Positions 34,156 through 41,910 of a DNA stretch of 64,000 nt are shown one piece after another. The DNA is taken from contig JAJDDB010000035.1 in the NCBI GenBank assembly GCA_029260575.1, forward strand, positions 1 through 64,000, read 5' to 3'. How positions within the stretch are numbered: position 1 is the first letter of the stretch; each line of letters opens with the position of its first letter. The position numbers and the translations under genes are program-made. Under the pieces are notes generated by a model. The model was not told the DNA's origin. It worked only from the letters and a program-made list of their open reading frames with translations, and searched no databases. Origin of the DNA: Phycisphaerales bacterium. GTDB lineage: Bacteria; Planctomycetota; Phycisphaerae; Phycisphaerales; SM1A02.

Positions 34156-35171
34156 GCTGCCTGTTCCCGTTTCGCCATCTCACCAAGGCGAGCGCTGATA
34201 GCAGCATTGACACCGCTGTCGACATATTGCCTGGCTTTGAGAATGGCATTTGTAATTGTGCGCGGCTGGCTGGAGCCGTGGCTGATCATGCACACGCCGT
34301 TGACGCCCAGCAGCGGCGCCCCGCCGTACTCGTGGTAATCGTGATCAGCATAGATCTTCTTTACGATCGGCTGAAAACGCTGAGCCAGTTCCGAGTCAAT
34401 CGCAGCAACTTCATGGGCAATGCGTCGGAACAGACCCTCGGCGAGACCTTCTGCGAGTTTGAGTGTGACGTTACCCACCACGCCGTCGGTGATGATGACA
34501 TCCGCAACACCGTTGAAGACATCGCGCCCCTCCACGGAGCCGACAAAATTCACATCTGCATCTTCGCGAAGCATTCGGCTGGCCTGTTTGATCTCTGCGG
34601 TGCCCTTTTGTTCTTCGCCGCCGATGTTCATCAGCGCGACACGGGGATTCTGCACGCCGGTTGCCAGTTCGCTGAGCACAGCCCCCATCACGCCGTACTG
34701 GGCAAGGTGATGCGGCTTGGGTTCAATATTCGCGCCGACATCGATCAGGATGACATTGCCCGCAAGCGTCGGCACGATGACAGCGATGCCAGGCCGGTGT
34801 ACATGCTGCAATCGGCGCATGTACATCTGCGCTGCGGTGACCTGCGCGCCGGTGCTGCCTGCACTTACGATTGCATCCAGCGGATTGTCGACTTTGTGTG
34901 AGGCCAGTCGGGCCAGCACCGTGATCGAACTGTCCTGCTTGGCGCGGACAGCTTCGACGGGCGGCTCATCCATTGCAACGACTTCGGTCGTATGCACGAT
35001 CTCAATGCGCGATCTGTATTCGTGGGTATCGACACTTGAGCGAATGACCGCGGCATCACCAACCAGCACGAGCGTATCGTTCTCAGAAAGGTGACATGCA
35101 GCGTCCAGCGCTCCGGCGAGAATGGCGTCAGGCGCGTTGTCCCCGCCCATCACGTCCACACCGATGCGCAT
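34152..35171 (-). CDS. plsX: phosphate acyltransferase PlsX
   Basis: A 339-residue enzyme that makes acyl-phosphate from acyl-ACP, the entry to phospholipid synthesis. The N-terminal MRIGVDVMGGDNAP is a family signature. MNIGGEEQKGTAEIKQA, NFVGSVEGRDVFNGVADVIITDGVVGNVTLK and GAPLLGVNGVCMISHG are diagnostic later blocks. Three bases separate it from rpmF, a gene order conserved across many bacteria. Confidence 0.96.
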   Translation of the reverse strand: MRIGVDVMGGDNAPDAILAGALDAACHLSENDTLVLVGDAAVIRSSVDTHEYRSRIEIVHTTEVVAMDEPPVEAVRAKQDSSITVLARLASHKVDNPLDAIVSAGSTGAQVTAAQMYMRRLQHVHRPGIAVIVPTLAGNVILIDVGANIEPKPHHLAQYGVMGAVLSELATGVQNPRVALMNIGGEEQKGTAEIKQASRMLREDADVNFVGSVEGRDVFNGVADVIITDGVVGNVTLKLAEGLAEGLFRRIAHEVAAIDSELAQRFQPIVKKIYADHDYHEYGGAPLLGVNGVCMISHGSSQPRTITNAILKARQYVDSGVNAAISARLGEMAKREQAA

Positions 35172-35174
35172 GGA

Positions 35175-35360
35175 TCAGATGTCCTCGGAGGTTCGCACCT
35201 GGAGTCCGGGTCGGACATATCCGCACGACCGGCAGGCTCGATGGGGCAGTTTCGCTGCGCCACAGTTCGGGCACAACGAGATATTCTTGGCCTTCAAAGC
35301 CAAGTGGGAGCGGCGCTTACGCTTGCGGGATGGTGATGTACGAAAAGCTGGAAGGGGCAT
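35175..35360 (-). CDS. rpmF: 50S ribosomal protein L32
   Basis: A 61-residue basic protein, PAFRTSPSRKRKRRSHLALK, followed by a zinc ribbon CPNCG...CRSCG and YVRPGLQV. The length and motifs are those of bacterial L32. In many genomes a DUF177/YceD gene precedes rpmF. Here the upstream 141 bases hold no such gene, and the membrane-protein operon ends just before. Confidence 0.95.
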   Translation of the reverse strand: MPLPAFRTSPSRKRKRRSHLALKAKNISLCPNCGAAKLPHRACRSCGYVRPGLQVRTSEDI

Positions 35361-35501
35361 CTGTGTACCTTACATCTGGACTGCCGAAATACTCTGTCCA
35401 CACCGCTCGGGTCCGGATCCCGAGGGCACTCGGCAGGGTCGCCACTGTATGAATCCGCCCCTGCAATGTCAACGCACCCGGCTTCTGACCCGGCGTCGCC
35501 G

Positions 35502-36629
35502 TTACGCCATCCCTAACGGTGCCAGCACAATCATGCCGACCGCCTCCACAGCACGTCTGCCTGTCGGGTCGATCAGCCACAGCCAGTCGTCGAACAGGAA
35601 CTCGATGCGAATGGCAAGCAGAGCGATACGGCCCATGACTGTATATGCAAAGGCAGCACCGAAGGTGACCATCAGGAACCATATGCCCAGGCGGGCTGTA
35701 CCGCCGACGACGCCCTTGTGCTCGAAGCTGAAGAAGAAGTACACCAGGCAGGCGAGCACGCCTATGACGAGGATGAGATTCTGCACGGAGCCCCAGAAGG
35801 TGAAATCCATAATTGGAGCGCCGGCTTCGTTGAGCATGGCTGTTCCATCAGCAGCAAACTGCGGCGTCTTGGCGTAGAGCGACACGATGGTATTGCGAAT
35901 CTGCGCGAGGAAGTCGCCGTGCAGGAATGAGATCAATCGAAATCCGCAGAAGGTTCCGATGAAAAACGCCATCGGCCAGCGGCTCAGCCAGCCGGCTTTA
36001 GGTGCAAGGCGCATGAGCAGAAGAATGCTGAAGATGAGCGGGACGATATAGATCAACTCGAATTGTGCTTCGTCACGAATGCCCGGCAGTGCCCACGCAG
36101 TGGTTGGTCCCGGTGCAAGTTTGGCAAACAGGTTCGGAACGATCGTGTCCCAGAAGCCGACGACCATCCAGTACGCCGCGGAGATGCCGATGAACATCGA
36201 CTCTGCGACCTTGTAGAGCGGATTGTCCTTGATAAGAAACGACAACACGAACAGCGTCAGCAGCGCTGCGATCCAGATGCCGATCGTATGCGACAGCGAG
36301 AAAACCACATCATTGGTGCCGGCGTTCTGCGCTGCGATGTACGCAGCGTAATCCTTGGTTTCGTAGGTATCCCAGGACACGACATCATCGTCAGCAACCG
36401 CATCGACATCAAAGTCTTCGGGCAACTCGTCGATCGAAACCCATACCGTTTTCGTCTCTGCCTCGGCTTCGGCAGCTTCGGCGACATCGGCATCAAGTCC
36501 GACATACGTCTTCTCGACTGGAGTGATGTACGCCTTGCCCATGCCGTTTTCAGCAAACATAGCCCGGCCGGCCAGCAGTGCTGCGCCGATGAGAAGGACA
36601 ATCACCCACAGGAGCGTTTCGCGATTCAT
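35502..36629 (-). CDS. polytopic membrane protein of the MutL/DUF6754 cluster
   Basis: A 375-residue protein. An N-terminal helix (about 6-25) is followed by an acidic extracytoplasmic stretch of about 80 residues (Asp/Glu/Ala-rich, VDADVAEAAEAEAE-type), then about six transmembrane helices from residue 105. Notable helix-loop residues include WDTIVPNL, GFRLISFLHGDF and the C-terminal FLFDDWLWLIDPTGRRA. No transporter motif is recognised. Its ATG overlaps the stop of the preceding gene by four bases. Last gene of the ten-gene run. Confidence 0.7.
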   Translation of the reverse strand: MNRETLLWVIVLLIGAALLAGRAMFAENGMGKAYITPVEKTYVGLDADVAEAAEAEAETKTVWVSIDELPEDFDVDAVADDDVVSWDTYETKDYAAYIAAQNAGTNDVVFSLSHTIGIWIAALLTLFVLSFLIKDNPLYKVAESMFIGISAAYWMVVGFWDTIVPNLFAKLAPGPTTAWALPGIRDEAQFELIYIVPLIFSILLLMRLAPKAGWLSRWPMAFFIGTFCGFRLISFLHGDFLAQIRNTIVSLYAKTPQFAADGTAMLNEAGAPIMDFTFWGSVQNLILVIGVLACLVYFFFSFEHKGVVGGTARLGIWFLMVTFGAAFAYTVMGRIALLAIRIEFLFDDWLWLIDPTGRRAVEAVGMIVLAPLGMA

Positions 36630-37504
36630 GCTCGTGCTCCTCGCTTTCGTTCAATGAAGAAAATGATGTTGCCCGCCACAATCAGCAGCACCATCAGCAC
36701 GTGGGCAACGAGTTGCGGTCCCATTCGTCGCTGTGCTTCCATGTACTTGGCCTCCTTGCCTTCAGCGGGTGGATACGCCTTAATCACAAGCGACTCGTAT
36801 TCACTCGCACCTTTGATGGCTGCGAGCAAACCAGGCAACTGCTGCGGAATGTACGGATACAGCAGCGGTGCCTGCACACCTGTGCATCCGCCGACAAGTT
36901 TGATTTCCTTGGGATACGGCGTGACCGCGTACTGCACCCATTCTTTTGTTCCGGGATACCCGGCGGAAACATTCAGCATCAAGTCCATCTGCTGAATGCT
37001 CTTGATGCCTTCCATCATCGGAATCTGCTCGATGTTGGTGCCGCGCGCATCAGTCGTATAGAACTGTTTGATATCGGTGACGATGACTTTGATCACGCCT
37101 TCGTTGCCGGCTTTGAAACCGAGATTGACGTAATCCTCGCCGTAGACCATGTCCGGGAAGTCCGGCTCGATGACCTTTGCAATGTTGTCATCAATCATCT
37201 GCCTGCCGAGCGGCCACAAAGCCATGAAGTACAGCTTCAGACCCCTGCTCGAGCAGTGATAGGTAAACGCTGTAGCCATGGGACCGAGTTCACCTTCGCT
37301 GCCGGGGTCATAATCAAACGCAAGCAGAACCTTTTCGCCCGGCTGCAGCGCTTCAATTTCATTGAACACATTTGTCGCCAACGGAAGGGCCGTTTCAGGA
37401 AACGTCTCTTTGGTCTTTCCGATGACATAAATCGGAACTGCCACTGACAGCAGCATCAGCAGAAAGATCCAACGTCGATCGAGATTTCGGAAGTATTCAA
37501 ACAT
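36626..37504 (-). CDS. membrane-anchored extracytoplasmic alpha/beta protein
   Basis: A 292-residue protein with one transmembrane helix at each end (about 12-28 and about 266-285). The intervening alpha/beta domain is predicted to face the periplasm (VLLAFDYDPGSEGELGPMATAF, GLKLYFMALWPLGRQMIDD, LVGGCTGVQAPLLYPYIPQQLPGLL). Alternating strands and helices with Gly-rich loops suggest a Rossmann-like or binding-protein fold, but I recognise no family. It lies three bases after the preceding gene and overlaps the next, so all three are surely one unit. Confidence 0.7.
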   Translation of the reverse strand: MFEYFRNLDRRWIFLLMLLSVAVPIYVIGKTKETFPETALPLATNVFNEIEALQPGEKVLLAFDYDPGSEGELGPMATAFTYHCSSRGLKLYFMALWPLGRQMIDDNIAKVIEPDFPDMVYGEDYVNLGFKAGNEGVIKVIVTDIKQFYTTDARGTNIEQIPMMEGIKSIQQMDLMLNVSAGYPGTKEWVQYAVTPYPKEIKLVGGCTGVQAPLLYPYIPQQLPGLLAAIKGASEYESLVIKAYPPAEGKEAKYMEAQRRMGPQLVAHVLMVLLIVAGNIIFFIERKRGARA

Positions 37505-37507
37505 GGC

Positions 37508-38215
37508 TTAGTCGTCTCCCGATCCGATGTATGAGCGATCGACGCCGAGGAGAATCTTCAACGACACGGACGCGGTTCCCAGCGCGATGCCGATCATGAT
37601 CGCGCGGTTGCCTGCAGTATTGAAGATGTTCATCAGATACTGCGTCATCTCTTCCAGTCGCAGCGCTGCAAACGGGCCGTCTGCGGGAATGAAATCCGTC
37701 AGAAAGACACCCGCAGCGGTGCGGCCGAGCAACACGACAAACGCAGTAGCCAGCAGCAGCAACGCTTCGAAGTTCTTCGCGCGAAACGCCCGGAACGCAG
37801 CGGATGCGACGTAAAACGCAAGCATTGCAAAGATCGTCGCCTGCAACGGTTTGAATGTGTATTCGTACAGCCAGTAAAACGGGCTGGTCGAGTCGTTGTA
37901 TTCGCCTGCCCAGTGTCCGTAATCAGGGAACTGCGGGTTCGGATTTACGCCGAACTTCCACAGCCCGAGAAACAGCATCACCAGAAATGACACAACGGTG
38001 ATGACCGAATACATCCAGCCGGAGTTTCGATCGGAGACTTTGCGCAGGTGGATCTTCAGCAGGTTGCCGCCGCCGAGAATGAACGCGACAGCAGCAAGGA
38101 TGTTGAACCACACCGCAACTTCTTCGCCCCACGATTCTGTGTGCGGGCTGAAGTACGCCACGATCATGATGAACCCGGCGATGGAAGCCAGTAATAGTGG
38201 AATCGTTCGTTTCAT
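37508..38215 (-). CDS. polytopic membrane protein of the MutL/DUF6754 cluster
   Basis: A 235-residue protein with about six hydrophobic helices. The first may be a signal anchor. A conserved-looking loop, NPQFPDYGHWAGEYNDSTSPFYWLYEY, sits between helices three and four, with an Asp/Tyr/Trp-rich surface. ILGGGNLLKIHLRKV and RAIMIGIALGTASVSLKILLGVDRSY are other notable stretches. No known family. It lies 28 bases after the DUF6754-like gene. Confidence 0.7.
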   Translation of the reverse strand: MKRTIPLLLASIAGFIMIVAYFSPHTESWGEEVAVWFNILAAVAFILGGGNLLKIHLRKVSDRNSGWMYSVITVVSFLVMLFLGLWKFGVNPNPQFPDYGHWAGEYNDSTSPFYWLYEYTFKPLQATIFAMLAFYVASAAFRAFRAKNFEALLLLATAFVVLLGRTAAGVFLTDFIPADGPFAALRLEEMTQYLMNIFNTAGNRAIMIGIALGTASVSLKILLGVDRSYIGSGDD

Positions 38216-38243
38216 CGAAGAAATTCTCTTTGCATCAAAGAGG

Positions 38244-39485
38244 TCATGTAAGAATCACATTCTTGAGATAGTTAACTGCCATGAGCAGCCACGCACCGAT
38301 TGGCGTACCCGCACCGAAAATGTTTCCAAACGTGAACATCAACACACCGATGATTAAACCGATCGCAACGATCACTTTGCCGACGTCCTGCCCCTTCAGC
38401 GAACCAAGTTCTTCCGGCGAGCCGGACAGATACGCTGACGCTGCGAAGAACTCTTCACCAATCAATGTGTAATCACACGCAGCAACAAAGAACGGCAGCT
38501 GCGCGGGCATTGCGGTTCCTGCAATCTGAATCGCCCCGATGCCATTGCCGGTTTCTGCAAGAATCAGCGACTCCGCATAGAACGCGCCCATGTAGAAACA
38601 CGCAGCAGGTTTCTCGCGCACCATCATGCCCTGCAGATACGCGACATAACCGAACTGCTCATCGGTAACGTAATAGATCAGATCCTGGTTGTACGCTTCA
38701 GGTCTGCCTGCAGAGAGATACGCAGCCTGCACGGTTTCACGTGCCGTTGTCATCACCAACGAACGGGCGGTCGGCACTTCAACCTTGGCGTCATACTCCG
38801 CCGCTGTCTTTGCGACACGCGACAGAATTGTGATGCCTGCGATCGTTTGAATTTCGTTGATGTCCTGAATGCCGGGAACAAACAAACACGGCCGACCCAT
38901 TTCCGTCGCGCGACCGACCGCTTCGTCAACCGCCTCAAGACCTGCGATCTGTCGAACCTTAATCTCTTTGCCGCTGCGGGCGTGACGAATCCAGTACACA
39001 ACAGAACCGCAGAACACCAGCACGATAATCAGCAGGTACAGACGGCTTCCGAAGAAGAGCTGCCGCTCGGATTGAAATGCGCTCGGCAGAACTGCCGGCT
39101 GCGACAGCGTGCCATCTTCAGCCATCGATTGCACGCGGAACAGGTACTGCCTGGTGTGGTCGAGTTCCTTGGCTGTGAATGTTGTCTGCTCATCAGTCAC
39201 GAGATCGACAAATTTCCACTCCGCCTCCCCGCCGTCTTCTGCGAGTTCCTTTTTCTCAATTCGATAGCGCAGGCCCTCAGCCTCTGCGGGCGCATCCCAT
39301 GTCAGCTTTGCGCCATCGCCCTTGTCCCAGGGCACATCTTCAGCAGTCACATTGCTGGGCGGCGACGGAACCGCACCATCTGCCGAACCGGGCGTCTCCG
39401 CCTCATCCTGCGCTGCGACCGGCACAGTCAGCGACAGCAGCACTGCTGCGAGAACTGTCACAAGATTCCGTTTCAATACATTCAT
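38244..39485 (-). CDS. DUF6754-like membrane protein with fibronectin III domain
   Basis: A 413-residue protein. A signal peptide ends near VAAQD. A fibronectin type III domain (about 40-125, PPSNVTAEDVPW...LTWDAP...YLFRVQSMAEDG) is followed by one helix (about 145-163), then a cytoplasmic domain of about 210 residues with FVPGIQDINEIQTIAGITILSRV. Two further helices close the protein, ending GAGTPIGAWLLMAVNYLKNVILT. The layout fits DUF6754 as I know it. AAGGCGAG precedes the ATG by about seven bases; the longer frame is rejected. Confidence 0.75.
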   Translation of the reverse strand: MNVLKRNLVTVLAAVLLSLTVPVAAQDEAETPGSADGAVPSPPSNVTAEDVPWDKGDGAKLTWDAPAEAEGLRYRIEKKELAEDGGEAEWKFVDLVTDEQTTFTAKELDHTRQYLFRVQSMAEDGTLSQPAVLPSAFQSERQLFFGSRLYLLIIVLVFCGSVVYWIRHARSGKEIKVRQIAGLEAVDEAVGRATEMGRPCLFVPGIQDINEIQTIAGITILSRVAKTAAEYDAKVEVPTARSLVMTTARETVQAAYLSAGRPEAYNQDLIYYVTDEQFGYVAYLQGMMVREKPAACFYMGAFYAESLILAETGNGIGAIQIAGTAMPAQLPFFVAACDYTLIGEEFFAASAYLSGSPEELGSLKGQDVGKVIVAIGLIIGVLMFTFGNIFGAGTPIGAWLLMAVNYLKNVILT

Positions 39486-39563
39486 GAGCGCTCGCCTTTC
39501 GTCGCCCGTTGTTCCACACGGTAAACACGCACCGTCGCACACGCGGCGTGATCCTTGCACTGA

Positions 39564-40691
39564 CTACGCCTCAATGAGCTCCACGTTGGCGCGGGGCACG
39601 GTGACACTCTCGCCGGAAACGAGTTTGACTTCAAGCACACGTGCTCTTGATCCAGAACCGAGCACAGCTGGCTCGGCCGGAAGGTTCGACACCTCACCGA
39701 TCAACCCGAAGTACGGATCACGGATAATTCGAACAGGTCGGCCCGGCTCCAGCAGGCCCATCGTGTGCGCGGGTTCGGCTTCCAGGTCGAGCTCGTCTTT
39801 CGTCAGCGGCACCAGAACCTCAGGCCGCATCACACCTGCGCGAATCTGTGTCGCGCCGTTCACCGCAGCAATATGCCCTTCGCGCGATTTCAGCAGGTTG
39901 TACGTCCGTTCTGCCATGGCGATCTCGCCAAAGCCTTCGGTGACTATCACGGTCAGGCCGATGTCTTCGGAGCCGGTTATCGCAACTCCCAGGTCGTACC
40001 CAAGAAAATCGCGGAGGTCTTCATCATCCATCCCGCCTGAGACAACCGCAGCCGCGCCGACCTGCTTGGCTTTCTTGATCGCGTCGTTGGTCATGCGGGC
40101 GCCGCCGATGACAACCTTGTCTTTCATCTCCGGCGTAATCAGATCCGCAGTCAATTCCTGTTCATGACTCTTGCACGCCAAGATGATTGGGCCGTTGGTT
40201 TCCCCACCAACGCCGAAGATCCCCTGCACGAACGTAACTTCCGCCTGGACAATGCAGCCTTCGCCGGGAAGCACTTCTTTCACGGTGCCGGAGATGTACG
40301 CCTTGACGCGCACAGGAATCGGATCGCCGCGCAGAATCATCTGGCCGGTCACAGGCGAAATCGTTTCGATCGTGCCGGCATACTTGCTCTTGAACGTATT
40401 CTTGAACATGCCGAAGATGCCCTTGGTCTGAGCAATCGGTTCATCAATTGTGACCGTCTCGCCTTCCTTCTTCAGCATCAGTTCCGCCACGTCGCCGGGC
40501 GGCACGGACAACATGTTCGAGAGGTTGACCGGCGTGACGTCGCCGGGCATGAATGTCTCAGCAACCACATCATTGGGGCCGACGGTTTGACCCTTCTCAA
40601 CAAGTACTTTGCCTTGAATCGGCAGCACGCGCCGCACCTCGTGTGTGATGCGATTCGTGACTTTCAATCCGGGTGTATATGCCTTTGCCAT
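39564..40691 (-). CDS. soluble barrel/KOW-like protein of the MutL/DUF6754 cluster
   Basis: A 375-residue cytoplasmic protein. The N-terminal 170 residues are built of short strands and Gly-Pro turns, with VLVEKGQTVGPNDVVA and GTIETISPVTGQMILRG that look like lipoyl or barrel-sandwich hybrids. The middle has VVIGGARMTNDAIKKAKQVG and VVSGGMDDEDLRDFLG. The C-terminus (about 310-372) has PGRPVRIIRDPYFGLIGEV, a KOW-like motif, then an SH3-like barrel. It may be a scaffold or coupling protein for the membrane subunits. There is no DNA-binding evidence beyond the KOW-like segment. Confidence 0.65.
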   Translation of the reverse strand: MAKAYTPGLKVTNRITHEVRRVLPIQGKVLVEKGQTVGPNDVVAETFMPGDVTPVNLSNMLSVPPGDVAELMLKKEGETVTIDEPIAQTKGIFGMFKNTFKSKYAGTIETISPVTGQMILRGDPIPVRVKAYISGTVKEVLPGEGCIVQAEVTFVQGIFGVGGETNGPIILACKSHEQELTADLITPEMKDKVVIGGARMTNDAIKKAKQVGAAAVVSGGMDDEDLRDFLGYDLGVAITGSEDIGLTVIVTEGFGEIAMAERTYNLLKSREGHIAAVNGATQIRAGVMRPEVLVPLTKDELDLEAEPAHTMGLLEPGRPVRIIRDPYFGLIGEVSNLPAEPAVLGSGSRARVLEVKLVSGESVTVPRANVELIEA

Positions 40692-40733
40692 TCGGCTATT
40701 CCATTCCGTAACGCGCCCCTGCCGGCGCGGGGT

Positions 40734-40871
40734 TTATCCGAACTCGGAGGTCCGTGCCAGAGTGTGTACGTCCCCTGCAGCATCAATCACAAGATCAGCT
40801 CCCAGCCAAAGCGCTGCACATGCAGCAGCCAGGATCAAGATCGCAATCAGGTGTCGTGCGATGCGTTTCAT
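40734..40871 (-). CDS. 45-residue single-helix membrane protein
   Basis: A very short protein with one transmembrane helix (MKRIARHLIAILILAAACAALWLGADLV...). Its ATG overlaps the stop of the preceding gene as ATGA, the same coupling seen elsewhere in this operon, which makes it likely to be translated. A positive N-terminus and a polar tail (DAAGDVHTLARTSEFG) predict an N-in, C-out topology. Function unknown; perhaps a small subunit of the membrane complex encoded downstream. Confidence 0.55.
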   Translation of the reverse strand: MKRIARHLIAILILAAACAALWLGADLVIDAAGDVHTLARTSEFG

Positions 40872-41833
40872 GTCGTTTGCTCCTCGCCGAAGAGATCCGG
40901 CGCCCGATCGTTCCATTGTTCAAACATAGTGTTCGCAGTGCGCTGCTGCAGCGCCTGCCGAAACATGCGTTGGTGCCGGGTGGACCGGCGGGCGACAGCC
41001 AGGATAGTTGCAGACCACTGTGTACCGCTGGGAATCTTCAGCGCCAAAGCACGTTCGATCACTTCAACTATGTTGACGTGAATGCCATCCACAGATCGCG
41101 ATGGATGTTGCAGCGACTGCATCAATGTTTCCATCGCAGCTTCGAAAACAGTTTCATCGCCAAGCATGATTGCAGCCCGGGCCCGCAACGAACCGTCATA
41201 GTTCAGAAACTTTGCATGGGCGAATTCGCGGTCGCTACCTGTGTAGATATCGATCACGCCAAGCCCTGCTGCGCGCAGCATCATCGATCGATCGATCGCC
41301 AGCCGCAGCGCCGGTTCACTTATGTTCTCTACCGTTGCGTATTCCATCCCGTCGAGCATGTACCCAAGCACATTGCCGCAACCAGCAGTCCGATCGCGCG
41401 GGATCAAGTTGCGCGCCGGCACCGCATACTTGCCCGCCATATGCACCAGTCGCACCGGAAATCGCTCGCACAACTGCCTGCTCAGCGACCGCAGTTCATG
41501 CACAAGATTCATCAGATATCGATCATCATCATCGATCGGTTCGCGGTCGTAACATTGTTCGACAATGGTCTTGTCGCCCGTAGGCGCGACCATCAATTCT
41601 TCTGCCGATTCCATGAGCAACCGAGCCTTGCGACTCGTCGCCGCAGAAAGCTTGCCACTGAGCCAGATGCTAATCGTGCTCTTGTCAGTCGCCTCGGGAA
41701 GACGATCCAGAAAGGATTGATACGTATAGCTGGGATTGGCCCGCAGCCACGAGCGCAGACTGCCCCGCGCTTCGTTCTCACGAATCGCAAAGATCTCGTC
41801 TGTCAGCGTATTGTCCACACAATGCTCGTTCAT
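40868..41833 (-). CDS. unknown protein, possible HTH regulator of the cluster
   Basis: A 321-residue soluble protein. Residues about 20-75 (SLRSWLRANPSYTYQSFLDRL, then STISIWLSGKLSAATSRKARLL) resemble a small helical DNA-binding domain of the lambda-repressor type. The rest is an alpha-helical region with no recognised motif, and no membrane segment is visible. The start is chosen by a strong AAGGAAGG site just before the ATG; the longer frame by 13 codons is rejected. It sits between the MutL ATPase and the barrel protein, so local control is plausible but unproven. Confidence 0.6.
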   Translation of the reverse strand: MNEHCVDNTLTDEIFAIRENEARGSLRSWLRANPSYTYQSFLDRLPEATDKSTISIWLSGKLSAATSRKARLLMESAEELMVAPTGDKTIVEQCYDREPIDDDDRYLMNLVHELRSLSRQLCERFPVRLVHMAGKYAVPARNLIPRDRTAGCGNVLGYMLDGMEYATVENISEPALRLAIDRSMMLRAAGLGVIDIYTGSDREFAHAKFLNYDGSLRARAAIMLGDETVFEAAMETLMQSLQHPSRSVDGIHVNIVEVIERALALKIPSGTQWSATILAVARRSTRHQRMFRQALQQRTANTMFEQWNDRAPDLFGEEQTT

Positions 41834-41910
41834 ACACCTTCCTTGATACTCGACCGTCGCCTGAAGCGGCACAGAACTCCGGTCAACAGCCGTTGACTCT
41901 CGAAGAACAC

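Noticed and set aside
35317-35682. Minus-strand frame upstream of rpmF as a DUF177/YceD gene
   Set aside because: It overlaps the end of the membrane-protein gene in another frame and lacks the cysteine pattern and length of DUF177; it is rich in Cys, Arg and His like other shadows.
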